Source: an uncultured Anderseniella sp. (GTDB lineage Bacteria > Pseudomonadota > Alphaproteobacteria > Rhizobiales > Aestuariivirgaceae). From it: a stretch of 64,000 bases of DNA. A program made the translations under genes and the position numbers. Positions within the stretch are counted from its first letter, which is position 1, and each line of letters begins with the position of its first letter. This document shows, piece after piece, positions 48,042-56,663 of this stretch. The DNA lies in assembly GCA_947488295.1 (NCBI GenBank), contig CANKYU010000002.1, forward strand, positions 248,001-312,000, read 5' to 3'. The notes under the pieces are model-generated. The model did not search any database, was not told the origin of the DNA, and worked only from the letters and a program-made list of their open reading frames with translations.

Positions 48042-48737
48042 TTACTGTGCCACTTCGCTTGCGCTGGCTTGTGCCTGTGACGCCTGGGCAGCGGTAGTGT
48101 CTTCACCACCTATGTATTTCTTGAAGACTTCATTACGCCTGCTTGCGCTTGCCGAAGTGGACGTACGCGGTGCTTCGAAATCCTCGGGATTGGCGACCAT
48201 GGCAGCGAGATTGTGCTGTCCGGAGCAACCAAAGTTATTGTAATTCTGATTGGAATAAGTTTCAGAAAGGTTGTCATTCCAGTCGCCGCACTCGCTGGTC
48301 ACCGCAAATTTGCGGGTAAACGACATCAGAACCGGTGAACGGGCACTTCCCTTGTAGGAAGAATGCTTGATGCGATGCGGGCCGACGCCCTCGCGCTCCA
48401 GCAATTGCGCCACTTTCGCGGCAACCGCATTGCCCACCATGCCGCCGGCCGGACGGCGTATGTAGACTTTCGAGGCATCGGTTTCGTTTGCCTGGTGGGC
48501 AAACTGCCTGACTGCGTTCTGCTCTTTCGTGGTGAGCTTGGCAGACCGGGTCGGCACCTGAAGTTTCACGGTGCCCTTGGCGACCTCGATCGGATGAATT
48601 TCATAGTGCATCTGCGGCATGTAGATGTCATCCACACCACCGGACATCTGGTGCTGGCAGGCCGTGAGGGCCAGAAGCGCCACTGCCGGGGCCAGGGTAT
48701 GCATTGCACTGCGGGACTTAGATACAAACTTGTTCAT
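48042..48737 (-). CDS. cpaD: Tad pilus assembly lipoprotein CpaD
   Basis: 231 residues from the third in-frame ATG (48737), which has GGAG at 7 nt; ATGs at 48761 and 48743 are less well placed. The lipoprotein signal ends LLALTACQHQ. The mature part has CpaD family sequence: HYEIHPIEVAKGTVKLQVP, VYIRRPAGGMVGNAVAAKVAQLL, ECGDWNDNLSETYSNQNYNNFGCSGQHNLAAMVANPEDF. Homologues aid outer-membrane secretin assembly. Flanked by cpaC (23 bp) and cpaE (26 bp). Confidence 0.93.
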   Translation of the reverse strand: MNKFVSKSRSAMHTLAPAVALLALTACQHQMSGGVDDIYMPQMHYEIHPIEVAKGTVKLQVPTRSAKLTTKEQNAVRQFAHQANETDASKVYIRRPAGGMVGNAVAAKVAQLLEREGVGPHRIKHSSYKGSARSPVLMSFTRKFAVTSECGDWNDNLSETYSNQNYNNFGCSGQHNLAAMVANPEDFEAPRTSTSASASRRNEVFKKYIGGEDTTAAQASQAQASASEVAQ

Positions 48738-48760
48738 TTTCATTCTCCGTGGCTCTGCCA

Positions 48761-50230
48761 TTATTCGACGATGAAGCCGACATTGCCGTGATAGGTAGTT
48801 CCTTTTCCGGTGCCGCCCTGGCTGCCGTAGACCTTGTTCAGACGGCCGAACAGGATGGTCTGGCGATCGGTCGCTATCGACAGTTTCTCGGCGGGATTTG
48901 TCAGCGAACGCTCGTTGACCGGTTTGACGATGAACGGTGTCACCATGACAGTCAGTTCAGATGTGTTCTTCTGGAAGTCACGCGAACGGAACAACTGTCC
49001 CAGGATCGGAAGATCCTTGGCGCCGGGGATACCAGCAATCTGCTGCCGGGTTTGATCCCGGATCAGGCCGGCCATGATCATTGAACCACCCGACGGCAAC
49101 TCAATGGTCGTTTCAGCCTTGCGTGTGGTCAGGCCGGGCAAGGTGATACCGGTGACCTGAATGCCGTTCTGCGGCGTCAGCTCGGAGACTTCCGTATTGA
49201 TTTTCAGGCTGATGCGTCCGGAGGACAGAACCACCGGCGAATAGCCAAGCGCCACACCAAACTCCTTGAATTCCACCGAGATGGTGTTGTCGTCAACAGC
49301 CACCGGAATGGGAAACTCACCGCCGGCGAGAAACTTGGCACTTTCGCCGGAGATTGCCGTCAGCGTCGGCTCTGCAAGCGTGCGCAGCAAACCGTCCTGT
49401 TCCATTGCCTGAATAAGTGCATCAATGCTGTCGCCATATTGCAGCCGGGTACCTGTCGTTGCGCCGGCACCGCCCAAACCTGAAATCGGGTTTATTGGCA
49501 GCACGCCTGAACCCAGGGCACCGTTCAAGGTGAACGGGTTCCCGGTCAGCATGCCGGCGGAGAAGCTGCCCGACGAGAACGCAGCATTGTAGTCGACACC
49601 AAGCTGCTTCAGCACATCGCGCTGAACTTCCGCAATGCGGACCCGCAACATGACCTGTTCGCGGGCAGCAATGGTCATGGCTGACACGACTTTGGATTCA
49701 CCGCTATCACCGCCAGCACCCAGAAAGCGTTCGGCCAGGTCGGTTGCCTGCTTGGCCTGACCGGCAGATGCCGCGACCCCGCGCAGCACGATGCTGTCCG
49801 CTACGGTATCGATCTTGATCTGATTGTCCGGCAAGGTCCGGTCAATCAACTGTTTCAGCGCCTTGGTGTCCGCGGCAACCTCAATATCGAGGTTCAGAAT
49901 CTGCCGGCCACCGTCATCGAAGAAGAATATGTTGGTCTGGCCGTTTTTCTTTGCGAACAGATAGGCTGTCGTGCGCGTGCGAACGACAGCGTCAACAATG
50001 TCGGGATTGCCAACCAGCACATCCTTGGCTGCAACAGGCAATCTGATCGCGACCGACTTGTTCAGGCCCATGCGCAGAAAACGCGAGTCGTCACCTGCCT
50101 GTGCAGGCGCAAACGCGGCTGTTAACACGATGAAGAATACCGCAAGAGCAGCCACCAGGGAAACGATTGCACCGGCTGGTGTCTTGGCGCCCATTTCAAG
50201 CCTGGGCATGCTGAGGAGTGAGGGATACAT
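48761..50230 (-). CDS. cpaC: Tad pilus outer-membrane secretin CpaC
   Basis: 489 residues. A long signal segment (IVSLVAALAVFFIVLTAAFAPAQA) precedes the secretin-specific N-terminal domain (RFLRMGLNKSVAIRLPVAAKDVLVGNPDIVDAVV), a BON-like module (KIDTVADSIVLRGVAASAGQAKQATDLAERFL) and the secretin domain with VMLRVRIAEVQRDVLKQLGVDY, EPTLTAISGESAKFLAGGEFPIPV and the C-terminal GSMIMAGLIRDQTRQQIAGIPGAKDLPILGQLFRSRDFQ region. It forms the outer-membrane channel for the Flp pilus. AAGGCAG precedes ATG. Confidence 0.96.
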   Translation of the reverse strand: MYPSLLSMPRLEMGAKTPAGAIVSLVAALAVFFIVLTAAFAPAQAGDDSRFLRMGLNKSVAIRLPVAAKDVLVGNPDIVDAVVRTRTTAYLFAKKNGQTNIFFFDDGGRQILNLDIEVAADTKALKQLIDRTLPDNQIKIDTVADSIVLRGVAASAGQAKQATDLAERFLGAGGDSGESKVVSAMTIAAREQVMLRVRIAEVQRDVLKQLGVDYNAAFSSGSFSAGMLTGNPFTLNGALGSGVLPINPISGLGGAGATTGTRLQYGDSIDALIQAMEQDGLLRTLAEPTLTAISGESAKFLAGGEFPIPVAVDDNTISVEFKEFGVALGYSPVVLSSGRISLKINTEVSELTPQNGIQVTGITLPGLTTRKAETTIELPSGGSMIMAGLIRDQTRQQIAGIPGAKDLPILGQLFRSRDFQKNTSELTVMVTPFIVKPVNERSLTNPAEKLSIATDRQTILFGRLNKVYGSQGGTGKGTTYHGNVGFIVE

Positions 50231-50242
50231 CAGTTGTCTGCC

Positions 50243-51043
50243 TTACTTTGTATTCGCTATCTGGTTTATGATGCCGTAGCGGAATTGCATGATGGTGCCT
50301 TTGGAACCGCGCGCATATTTTTTCGAAATCCGGGGACCATCGTCACCGAGTTCCTTTTTCGCATCAGCAAGCGCGCGCAGCGCGAGCGACAACTGGCCAG
50401 CGCTTTCGACCAGCGCGAGAACCTCCGATTGTACGGGTTCAAGTTCCAGTGTCGCCGTCTTGCCGACAATCACCTGGCCGCCATCTTCAGTTGTCTTGAT
50501 CTGCTGGTCGATTGCCAGAACCCGGACGTTGGTCAACACCGTGTCGGAAACGTCACGATTGCCCGAAATCTTGCGGGTGAGGAGGACATCAACCCTGTCA
50601 TTGGGCAGGATGAAGCCGCCAGCACCAGTTTCCGGGGAAACCCGGATGGAGATGGCCCGCATGCCCTTTGGCAGTACAGCAGCCATGAAGCCTCTGTCGC
50701 CAACTTCAACAATGCGACGTTTGTTGAGTGGTTCGCCTTCGAACAGGCCGGCCCGCGCGCGGGCTCCTTTCAGGTCTTCGAAAATGTCGGCACTGCCGCT
50801 TTGGGTTACCATGAACTGGCTAACCTGATCGGACGGCCAGTCTTTCCAGCCCAGATTGGACGCATCCAGAATTTCGCCGATGCGAATATCCTTCAGCGTC
50901 ACCAATACAGGGGTCATGGAAACTTTGTTCACTTCCACAACTTCCGCTTTCTGCGGTTGTCCAAGGAAACCATTGGCCAGAAAAGCGGCTGCTCCGGCTG
51001 CGACCGCGGCCACGCCCATGACTAGGACACGTGATTTACTCAT
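50243..51043 (-). CDS. cpaB: Tad pilus assembly protein CpaB
   Basis: 266 residues with one N-terminal membrane anchor (VLVMGVAAVAAGAAAFLANGFLG). A SAF domain follows (TPVLVTLKDIRIGEILDASNLGWKDWPSDQVSQ), and the RcpC/CpaB domain contains MRAISIRVSPETGAGGFILPNDRVDVLLTRKI. It supports the secretin in the periplasm. First gene of the minus-strand block cpaBCDEF-tadBC, separated from cpaA by 170 bp and a terminator. Confidence 0.95.
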   Translation of the reverse strand: MSKSRVLVMGVAAVAAGAAAFLANGFLGQPQKAEVVEVNKVSMTPVLVTLKDIRIGEILDASNLGWKDWPSDQVSQFMVTQSGSADIFEDLKGARARAGLFEGEPLNKRRIVEVGDRGFMAAVLPKGMRAISIRVSPETGAGGFILPNDRVDVLLTRKISGNRDVSDTVLTNVRVLAIDQQIKTTEDGGQVIVGKTATLELEPVQSEVLALVESAGQLSLALRALADAKKELGDDGPRISKKYARGSKGTIMQFRYGIINQIANTK

Positions 51044-51176
51044 CTGATAACTCTCCAGTAGGAACGGAAGTTCGTTCGGATATCTCCACTGCAGAATGAT
51101 CTGGAAACGTCAAATTATGGTTAACCGGCACTAAACAATCTTAGTTTTGCCTAAAAAACATCATGCTGTTGCCGGG

Positions 51177-51205
51177 AATCAAAAATGCCCGCTGTGCGCG
51201 GGCAT
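51177..51205 (-). terminator. Rho-independent terminator after cpaA
   Basis: On the minus strand an 8-bp perfect stem ATGCCCGC / GCGGGCAT with a 5-nt loop is followed by TTTTTGATT, starting 9 bp after the cpaA stop. It separates cpaA from cpaB. Confidence 0.9.
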
Positions 51206-51213
51206 TGGGCAGT

Positions 51214-51729
51214 TCAACCAAGAAGCTGTGTATTCGCCGGTTCCAGCCACCAGCTGTGCCGGAACGCAAACAGGGCACCGACTGCGATGGCAACTCCATA
51301 TGGCAGATCAATGGACGACTTAACCGTTGATTTGAACCATTTGAACCCACGCAGATCCGCTTCAAGCTTGACCCACCACCAGAGTTTCATTGCAACCGCA
51401 AGCACACCGCCTGCAATTGACATGACCACGAGGAACATAATCAGCTGCTCCATGCCCAGCCACATTGCCGCGACAGCCAGCAGTTTTGCATCGCCACCGC
51501 CGATCAGGCCGCCTGCGAACAACCCAAACCCGACAATCAGCACGATCACACCGGCTGCTACATGCCAGCCGATCTGCTCAAGCGGCATGCCCACATAAAA
51601 GGCTGCAGCAAAAAAACTTGTGCCAACCAGTATGTTCAACCAGTTGGGTATCTTCATGGTGAGGAAATCGCCGATCGCTGCGATGATTATCAGCACAGGA
51701 AACAGGGTCAGTATCAATGTCTGGATCAT
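51214..51729 (-). CDS. cpaA: Prepilin peptidase CpaA (A24 family)
   Basis: 171 residues, mostly membrane segments. The first catalytic aspartate lies in IAAIGDFLTMKIPNWLN (D near residue 22) and the second in the GxGD-type motif GGLIGGGDAKLLAVAAMWLG. The N-terminal methylase domain of PilD is absent, as is normal for CpaA/TadV. It cleaves the Flp pilin and probably the TadE/F pseudopilins. It is terminated on both sides (after flp and after cpaA), which suggests its own promoter in the 256-bp gap after flp or readthrough from flp. Confidence 0.94.
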   Translation of the reverse strand: MIQTLILTLFPVLIIIAAIGDFLTMKIPNWLNILVGTSFFAAAFYVGMPLEQIGWHVAAGVIVLIVGFGLFAGGLIGGGDAKLLAVAAMWLGMEQLIMFLVVMSIAGGVLAVAMKLWWWVKLEADLRGFKWFKSTVKSSIDLPYGVAIAVGALFAFRHSWWLEPANTQLLG

Positions 51730-51883
51730 GATTGGTCGTTCTCCCGTACCAGGTCACGGCGAACTTGATGTAAGCCGGCGGGCTGCTGCCCTGATGGCGC
51801 AACTTGACACGGGTCAGTAAAAGGCCGGTTAACCGGTTCTGGAATTTGTTGGCCGGCGGAATGCCAGGCAGCTTGGCAAAAAC

Positions 51884-51913
51884 AAAAACCGCCGGTGATT
51901 ACACCAGCGGTTT
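51884..51913 (-). terminator. Rho-independent terminator after flp
   Basis: On the minus strand AAACCGCTGGTG / CACCGGCGGTTT (one G-T pair) with loop TAAT is followed by TTGTT, 73 bp after the flp stop. Such a partial terminator after pilin is common and leaves pilin mRNA in excess over downstream genes. Confidence 0.9.
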
Positions 51914-51985
51914 CCGGAGCCTCCCGTTAGAATTCTTACCGCCGATGATGGCTCAGATCATCGGCGGCTTTGCGTCGAACCTGTA

Positions 51986-52138
51986 TTACAGGGCGGCGCT
52001 GATAGAACCGAACGTGGCGGTCAGTGCAGCGTTGATAGCTGGCATTACAGCAACCAGGGCAAGACCAGTAGCAGCAGCGATAAGGCCGTACTCAATTGCA
52101 GTGGCACCAGATTCGTCTTTAAAGAAACGTGCGAACAT
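51986..52138 (-). CDS. flp: Flp-type major pilin
   Basis: 50 residues, too short for most gene finders' cut-offs but unmistakable. It begins MFARFFKDESG, then the Flp signature ATAIEYGLIAAATGLALVAV, with cleavage expected after the glycine at residue 11, conserved Glu and Tyr at mature positions 5 and 6, and a hydrophobic helix; it ends FGSISAAL. AAGGAGAGAATT is a near-ideal ribosome site. In the leader lie two small hairpins at 52188-52199 (ACCC/GGGT) and 52203-52213 (CCCC/GGGG). It is the major subunit of the Tad pilus, cleaved by CpaA. Confidence 0.96.
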   Translation of the reverse strand: MFARFFKDESGATAIEYGLIAAATGLALVAVMPAINAALTATFGSISAAL

Positions 52139-52672
52139 AATTCTCTCCTTAGATTTTCTCACAGTTTTTACAGCACTGGATCAAACTACCCTTGTGGGTG
52201 ATCCCCTGAGGGGTTTGTCGTCTGAACCGAGGCTCAACCTAGGCTCCAACCATTAACATCAAGTAAACACCCAATCAAAAGCGAACGACAACAAGCCCAT
52301 CATCCTCGAATGGGAAACAAATCATTACTTTTAAAATTAAAATTAAATTATATTAAAATTTTATATAATAAACGTTTCTCATATACTTGGTTCTTGATCC
52401 GCCCAGGGCTATAGGCTGCCACTATAAAGACTAGCAGATGAACCAACCTGATTTCGACTGACCGGGGATTTGCCGGCCCCTGCACCCACCCGCCAATACC
52501 GGCCCCCTATATATTATAATGTAGGCTATCGGCTCCGCATGCAGGCCACTACAGATCATTTTCGGCATCGTAAGGGTTCATTCACCATTTTCAGGTGTTA
52601 TAGGCCCATCGAACAGGCGCTGCCTTGACTGACGCCTTCACAGTGATCATGCGAACAAGGACTGTTATACAA
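52139..52672. promoter_or_regulatory. Large divergent regulatory region of the Tad locus with AT-rich core
   Basis: 534 bp without a gene between flp (minus) and the secretin-N-like gene (plus). From about 52315 to 52390 the sequence is almost pure A/T (runs such as TTTTAAAATTAAAATTAAAT), in sharp contrast to the GC-rich surroundings. A perfect TATAAT occurs at 52364-52369 and another at 52515-52520 on the plus strand, though neither has a good -35 at the right distance. The AT tract could act as an UP element, a bendable region or a nucleoid-protein (MucR/Ros- or H-NS-like) silencer site. Confidence 0.6.
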
Positions 52673-53170
52673 ATGAGTTCTCTGGCAACAACCCGCACCT
52701 TCTTCCTCGGCGCCGCACTTGGTCTGGTTGGAATCCTTGCCGCTGCCGGCACGGCAATTGCCGACTCCTCCCTCGCACTGGATGTGGATGACGCAAAGCT
52801 GGTCAAGCTGGCAGGCGAACCGTCAACAGTGGTGGTTTCCAACCCGATGTTTGCTGATGCCAGCATCCAGGGAAACAAGCTGATCGTAATCGGCAAGAAC
52901 ACCGGCCGCACAAAAATAATCGTGCTGGACTTCGACGGCAAGCAGCTCGCCAACATGATGGTGAAGGTCCAACGCGCGGAAGCTCAGGTTGTTAGCGTGT
53001 TCCGTGGCGGCAATGCGCGCAGAACCATGAACTGTGAACCGTTCTGTGATCAGCCAATGATCGTGAACGACGAACACCCAAGATACAGAGATCATAACGA
53101 GCAGATCACCATGAAGACCGGTCATTCTGCTGGCGCAGCCGCCAGGGGCAGTAACGAAGGCACACAGTAA
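52673..53170 (+). CDS. Exported protein with stand-alone CpaC-like N-terminal domain
   Basis: 165 residues from the ATG preceding the signal peptide (MSSLATTRTFFLGAALGLVGI, cleavage near AIA-DSS). The mature part SLALDVDDAKLVKLAGEPSTVVVSNPMFADASIQGNKLIVIGKNTGRTKIIVLDFDG (one continuous stretch, residues about 34-90) parallels the N-terminal domain of the CpaC secretin nearby (LNKSVAIRLPVAAKDVLVGNPDIVDAVV). No secretin domain follows. A C-terminal tail has NCEPFCDQP and is hydrophilic. It probably interacts with the secretin or pilus base in the periplasm. First of three plus-strand Tad-associated genes. Confidence 0.82.
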   Translation: MSSLATTRTFFLGAALGLVGILAAAGTAIADSSLALDVDDAKLVKLAGEPSTVVVSNPMFADASIQGNKLIVIGKNTGRTKIIVLDFDGKQLANMMVKVQRAEAQVVSVFRGGNARRTMNCEPFCDQPMIVNDEHPRYRDHNEQITMKTGHSAGAAARGSNEGTQ

Positions 53171-53516
53171 GCCCGCATCACCCGCATCGGTATATCGCCG
53201 GATGGTTCATCGACCCATCCGGCGCAGCCTGTTTCCGGCTGAGCCTGCTGACCGGCCCGCTTGTTGCCGGGGACACCCCCAGCAAGTCGCACAATCACAG
53301 ACCCCGTCAAGGGCGGTTGTGGTTAACGATTACCTAACGCAATCGCTAAAATTTGCGCCCCCATCCTTAGAACTCGTAAAGGCCATTCCTGTATCTTGAA
53401 CCTGAACAATCAAGTCTGCGGACGACCCGAAGTGCGTGTGCAGGCCAGGAACAAGAAATCAGCGCCATTCCAGTCTGGCTGGAACAAGGCAGTTGGTGAA
53501 AGTTCGGGAGTACGGC
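53171..53516 (+). other. Gene-free stretch with hairpin after the secretin-N-like gene
   Basis: 346 bp. A perfect 10-bp inverted repeat CGCCGGATGG / CCATCCGGCG (53196-53224, loop 9 nt) lies 26 bp after the stop. It lacks a T-run, so it is at best a weak terminator or mRNA-end protector. Beyond it no gene or clear promoter is seen before tadE. Confidence 0.5.
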
Positions 53517-54107
53517 ATGATTTTGAAGTTGAATCGAACCCTTGGCCGGGTACGCAGGCGCTTTCGCAAGGATGAAGACGGCGCAACTGCTGTCGAGTTT
53601 GCGTTCGTAGGCGCACCATTCCTGTTTTTGATGATGGCCACTTTCGAAACCGGCCTTACGCTGTTTTCCGAGTATGCGGTCCAGAGTGCGACAACGTCGG
53701 CATCCCGCCTGATCAGGACCGGACAGGCCCATTCCGGCGGTTTTTCAAAAGCTGAGTTCCAGAACCAGCTGTGCGCCAAGCTTCCCGCCATGCTTGACTG
53801 CGGCAAGATCTACATCAATGTCGAAGTTCGCAATAATTTCGCCGACGCCAGCAATCGCACGGACGCCTCGGATGGTGGTGAGTTGAGCGACGGTGTCATC
53901 AACGGCGCCGCATACGACATCGGCAATGCCGGGGATATTGTGATCGTTGAGACATTTTATGAGTGGAACCTGTTCACTCCGAACCTGATGCAGCTGCTGA
54001 ACATCAAGGGCACCGGCGCGCCGGCGCCGAACTGGCTGGCAAATCATGGCGAAGACAAACACCTGGTGAGGGGCGTGGCGGTTTTCCGCAACGAGCCGTT
54101 TGACTGA
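53517..54107 (+). CDS. tadE: TadE-like pseudopilin
   Basis: 196 residues from ATG at 53517 with GGGAG 6-7 nt upstream. The N-terminus has a basic leader and TadE signature RFRKDEDGATAVEFAFVGAPFLFLMM, with a Flp-like cleavage site after Gly and Glu at +5. A hydrophobic helix continues into FETGLTLFSEYAVQSATTSASRLIRTGQA. The periplasmic domain holds two cysteines (QLCAKLPAMLDCG). It should be processed by CpaA and act as a minor pilin. Its end overlaps the frame of the next gene, whose chosen start is 49 bp downstream. Confidence 0.93.
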   Translation: MILKLNRTLGRVRRRFRKDEDGATAVEFAFVGAPFLFLMMATFETGLTLFSEYAVQSATTSASRLIRTGQAHSGGFSKAEFQNQLCAKLPAMLDCGKIYINVEVRNNFADASNRTDASDGGELSDGVINGAAYDIGNAGDIVIVETFYEWNLFTPNLMQLLNIKGTGAPAPNWLANHGEDKHLVRGVAVFRNEPFD

Positions 54108-54156
54108 TCAGATGACAAACCGCTCAACACCAATCTCATCCAGTCAGGAAGCCACT

Positions 54157-54744
54157 ATGATGGATAATTCACCAGTCACAAGGTCCAGTACAGTTCATGC
54201 AGGCACCGTCTGCAAACTTGCAAGCTTTTGCCGCAGGAAAGACGGTGTTGTCAGCATCGAAGCCGCCCTGCTGTTTCCGCTGATGATCCTGCTGCTGCTG
54301 GGTACGATCGACGTTACCCATGCGATTTCACTGAAACGGAAAGTGGCTGTGGCCGCCAGCGCAGTCGTCGACCTGACGACGCAGGAGTCGACCACCGTGA
54401 CGGCTGGCGAACTCGATGATTTCATTCGGGCTGCCGACGCCATCATGGCGCCGTTCTCTTCGGCAGACACCAAGGTTGACCTGGTCAACTTTCGCCGCAG
54501 CGGCAGTAACGTGACGCAGGAATGGTCCTATTCGCGCGGTGGTTGCGGCGGCGCACCGCCAAACCTGACAGGCGCCACGCTAAACGCGCTCACCCAGGAA
54601 GATAACGACATCATCGTAGCGCGCGTATGCCTGACGTTCCAACCGCTTGTGGGATACATAGTCGGCAGCGGAGGATGGGAAGTTGAGGAGTCGGTCGCAC
54701 AGCGCCCCCGCAACGGCCTGACACTTGATTGCAGCAATTGCTGA
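54157..54744 (+). CDS. TadE/TadF-like pseudopilin
   Basis: 195 residues from ATG at 54157 with CAGGAAG upstream; an earlier in-frame ATG at 54100 would overlap tadE. The pilin-like segment is RRKDGVVSIEAALLFPLMILLLLGTIDVTHA, again with Gly before the cleavage point and Glu in the helix. The periplasmic region ends with several cysteines (SRGGCGGAPP, ARVCLTF, LDCSNC at the extreme C-terminus), suggesting disulfides. It fits the TadF slot of tad loci. Followed by a terminator. Confidence 0.88.
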   Translation: MMDNSPVTRSSTVHAGTVCKLASFCRRKDGVVSIEAALLFPLMILLLLGTIDVTHAISLKRKVAVAASAVVDLTTQESTTVTAGELDDFIRAADAIMAPFSSADTKVDLVNFRRSGSNVTQEWSYSRGGCGGAPPNLTGATLNALTQEDNDIIVARVCLTFQPLVGYIVGSGGWEVEESVAQRPRNGLTLDCSNC

Positions 54745-54787
54745 TATCGCTCTGCATCTGCAGAGAGATCATTCTGGCAAACTGATA

Positions 54788-54827
54788 AAAGGCCCTTGAG
54801 ATACTGTCTCAAGGGCCTTTACTTTTG
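54788..54827 (+). terminator. Rho-independent terminator of the tadE/F unit
   Basis: Perfect 14-bp stem AAAGGCCCTTGAGA / TCTCAAGGGCCTTT with a 5-nt loop, then ACTTTTG, 43 bp after the stop. Confidence 0.92.
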
Positions 54828-54902
54828 TGGCCTGCATCGTCAAACACATCATACTGATTAAGTATTTCCCCGGCCTCCAGGAACGGATGCTGCACCCAGG
54901 CA

Positions 54903-56213
54903 GTGTTGAAAAAACCAGTGGTTACAGACCCCGCAAAAACAACGGTCCAGGCAACAGGGTCGGCCAGCCCGGCCTTGGCGCTTGCTATATGGTCTCTCAG
55001 CGCGCTGGCTTTCGGCTATGCGTTTTTCCAGCGCGTTGCGCCCAGCGTCATGATCCCCGACCTGATGGCCGAGTTCGCGGTCACCGGCGCGGTCATGGGG
55101 CAACTCTCAGCGCTGTATTTTTACCCTTATGCGGCCATGCAGTTGCCCATAGGAGCCCTGCTTGACCGCTATGGGGCAAGGCTCATGCTCACAATTGCCC
55201 TGCTGCTTGCGGCTGCAGGCAGCATTATCTTCGGAAGCGCCGGTTCGGTGAACACCGCCTATGCCGGGCGCTTCATGGTGGGTGCCGGTTCCGCCGTCGG
55301 CTTCATTGCCAGCATGGCACTGGCAGCGAAATGGTTTCACCCCCGGCACTTTGCCCTGCTCACCGGTCTTGCGATGTTCTTCGCCATGGTGTGCGGCATC
55401 GCCGGTCAGGCCCCGCTGGCGCTTGCCGTCGAGGCGTTCGGATGGCGCCAGACCATGATATGGGCCGGGGTGTTTGCAGCCGGGCTGGCGGGTTTGACCG
55501 CCCTTGTCGTGCGCAACTCTCCCGACCCGGACACCGCCGAGCATGCCGATGATACGCGGTGGGCGGAAATCTGGACCGGCCTGAAAGACACCATAAAGCG
55601 CAGCGAGATCTGGCGTATTGCCATCGTTGCGATGAGCATGTCGGGGCCAATGCTGGCGCTTGGCGGGCTGTGGGGCGTGCCGTTTCTTGCCGGCGCCTAC
55701 GACCTGGACCGGCCAACCAGCGCGATTTACACCTCATTGTCGCTATTGGGCTGGGCAATCGGCGCTCCCCTGTCGGGCTGGTTGTCCGACCGGATCGGAC
55801 GGCGGCGACTTCCCCTGGTAGTCGGCACCGCCTTGAACTGCACGCTGATCGCCATCATAGCCTTCGTCCCCAACCTCAGCCTGACCCTGATGGCAATGGC
55901 ATTTTTCCTGTCCGGCCTCACCGGCGGATGCATGGTGGTTACGTTTGCACTGGCTCGCGAAGTGTCGGCCAGACGCCTGCACGGCTCCGTATCCGGCCTT
56001 GTAAATGCCGCCACGGTGGGTGCCGGCGCCATCCTGCAGCCGATCATCGGCTGGATGCTGGACCTGCGCTGGGACGGGACATTGCTGCAAGGCGCAAGGA
56101 TTTACGACACGGCCGACTACAGATTTGCATTCATCTGCCTGTTTGCATGGTCTGCAACAGGATTTCTGCTGTCGCTCACCTTGCGGGAAACAAACTGCAA
56201 ACCGCTTGCATAG
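54903..56213 (+). CDS. Major facilitator superfamily transporter
   Basis: 436 residues with about twelve membrane helices. The start is GTG 54903 or the adjacent TTG; no ATG lies before the first helix (ALAIWSLSALAFGYAFFQRVAP). The loop 2-3 MFS signature appears as GALLDRYGARLML, and the mirrored loop 8-9 copy as SGWLSDRIGRRRLPL. The general layout resembles nitrate/nitrite, hexuronate or sugar-acid carriers of the ACS/NarK type, but substrate cannot be told. It is an isolated gene between the tad terminator and a convergent rhodanese gene (12 bp between stops). Confidence 0.88.
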   Translation: MLKKPVVTDPAKTTVQATGSASPALALAIWSLSALAFGYAFFQRVAPSVMIPDLMAEFAVTGAVMGQLSALYFYPYAAMQLPIGALLDRYGARLMLTIALLLAAAGSIIFGSAGSVNTAYAGRFMVGAGSAVGFIASMALAAKWFHPRHFALLTGLAMFFAMVCGIAGQAPLALAVEAFGWRQTMIWAGVFAAGLAGLTALVVRNSPDPDTAEHADDTRWAEIWTGLKDTIKRSEIWRIAIVAMSMSGPMLALGGLWGVPFLAGAYDLDRPTSAIYTSLSLLGWAIGAPLSGWLSDRIGRRRLPLVVGTALNCTLIAIIAFVPNLSLTLMAMAFFLSGLTGGCMVVTFALAREVSARRLHGSVSGLVNAATVGAGAILQPIIGWMLDLRWDGTLLQGARIYDTADYRFAFICLFAWSATGFLLSLTLRETNCKPLA

Positions 56214-56225
56214 TGCATCTGCTGT

Positions 56226-56663
56226 TCAGTCTTGCGTCCAGTCTTTCACCGGCAAACCGCGCTTCAACCAGCCCGGTCCCGCGCTCGAACCGAACATGCC
56301 TTCCGACACATCGATCACATTGGTGAACCCGGCGGTGGCGAGGATGCGCTGCATGTGAGCGCTGCGCCCGCCGACAGCACAGATCAGGGCAAGCGGCCTG
56401 GAACGATCACCACCCAGCGCCTTGGCCAGATTTCTGACAAAACCCGCTTCATGCATGGATATGGCAAGCGCAGGTTGTGCCAGGCCGGATTGTTTCCATT
56501 CGCCGCGCGTCCTGATGTCTACCAGAACAACCTCACCCCTGGTGGCCGCCGCCATAGCGTCCGGCGCCGACATGATGCCGGATGCTGCGTATACCACTGG
56601 AGAATTTGCGCCTGCGAACACTGCCGCGGCAACCAGCGCTGTCATATGTCGACGGGTAAGCAT
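56226..56663 (-). CDS. Exported rhodanese-domain protein
   Basis: 145 residues from ATG at 56663 (a tandem ATG lies just before, and a longer frame extends to 56702). An export signal (LTRRHMTALVAAAVFAGANS, possibly Tat-like) precedes a single rhodanese domain: GEVVLVDIRTRGEWKQSGL and the active-site loop LICAVGGRSAHMQRIL with catalytic cysteine. C-terminal NVIDVSEGMFGSSAGPGWLKRGLPV is typical of thiosulfate sulfurtransferase-like PspE/GlpE homologues. It probably transfers or traps sulfane sulfur in the periplasm. Confidence 0.88.
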   Translation of the reverse strand: MLTRRHMTALVAAAVFAGANSPVVYAASGIMSAPDAMAAATRGEVVLVDIRTRGEWKQSGLAQPALAISMHEAGFVRNLAKALGGDRSRPLALICAVGGRSAHMQRILATAGFTNVIDVSEGMFGSSAGPGWLKRGLPVKDWTQD

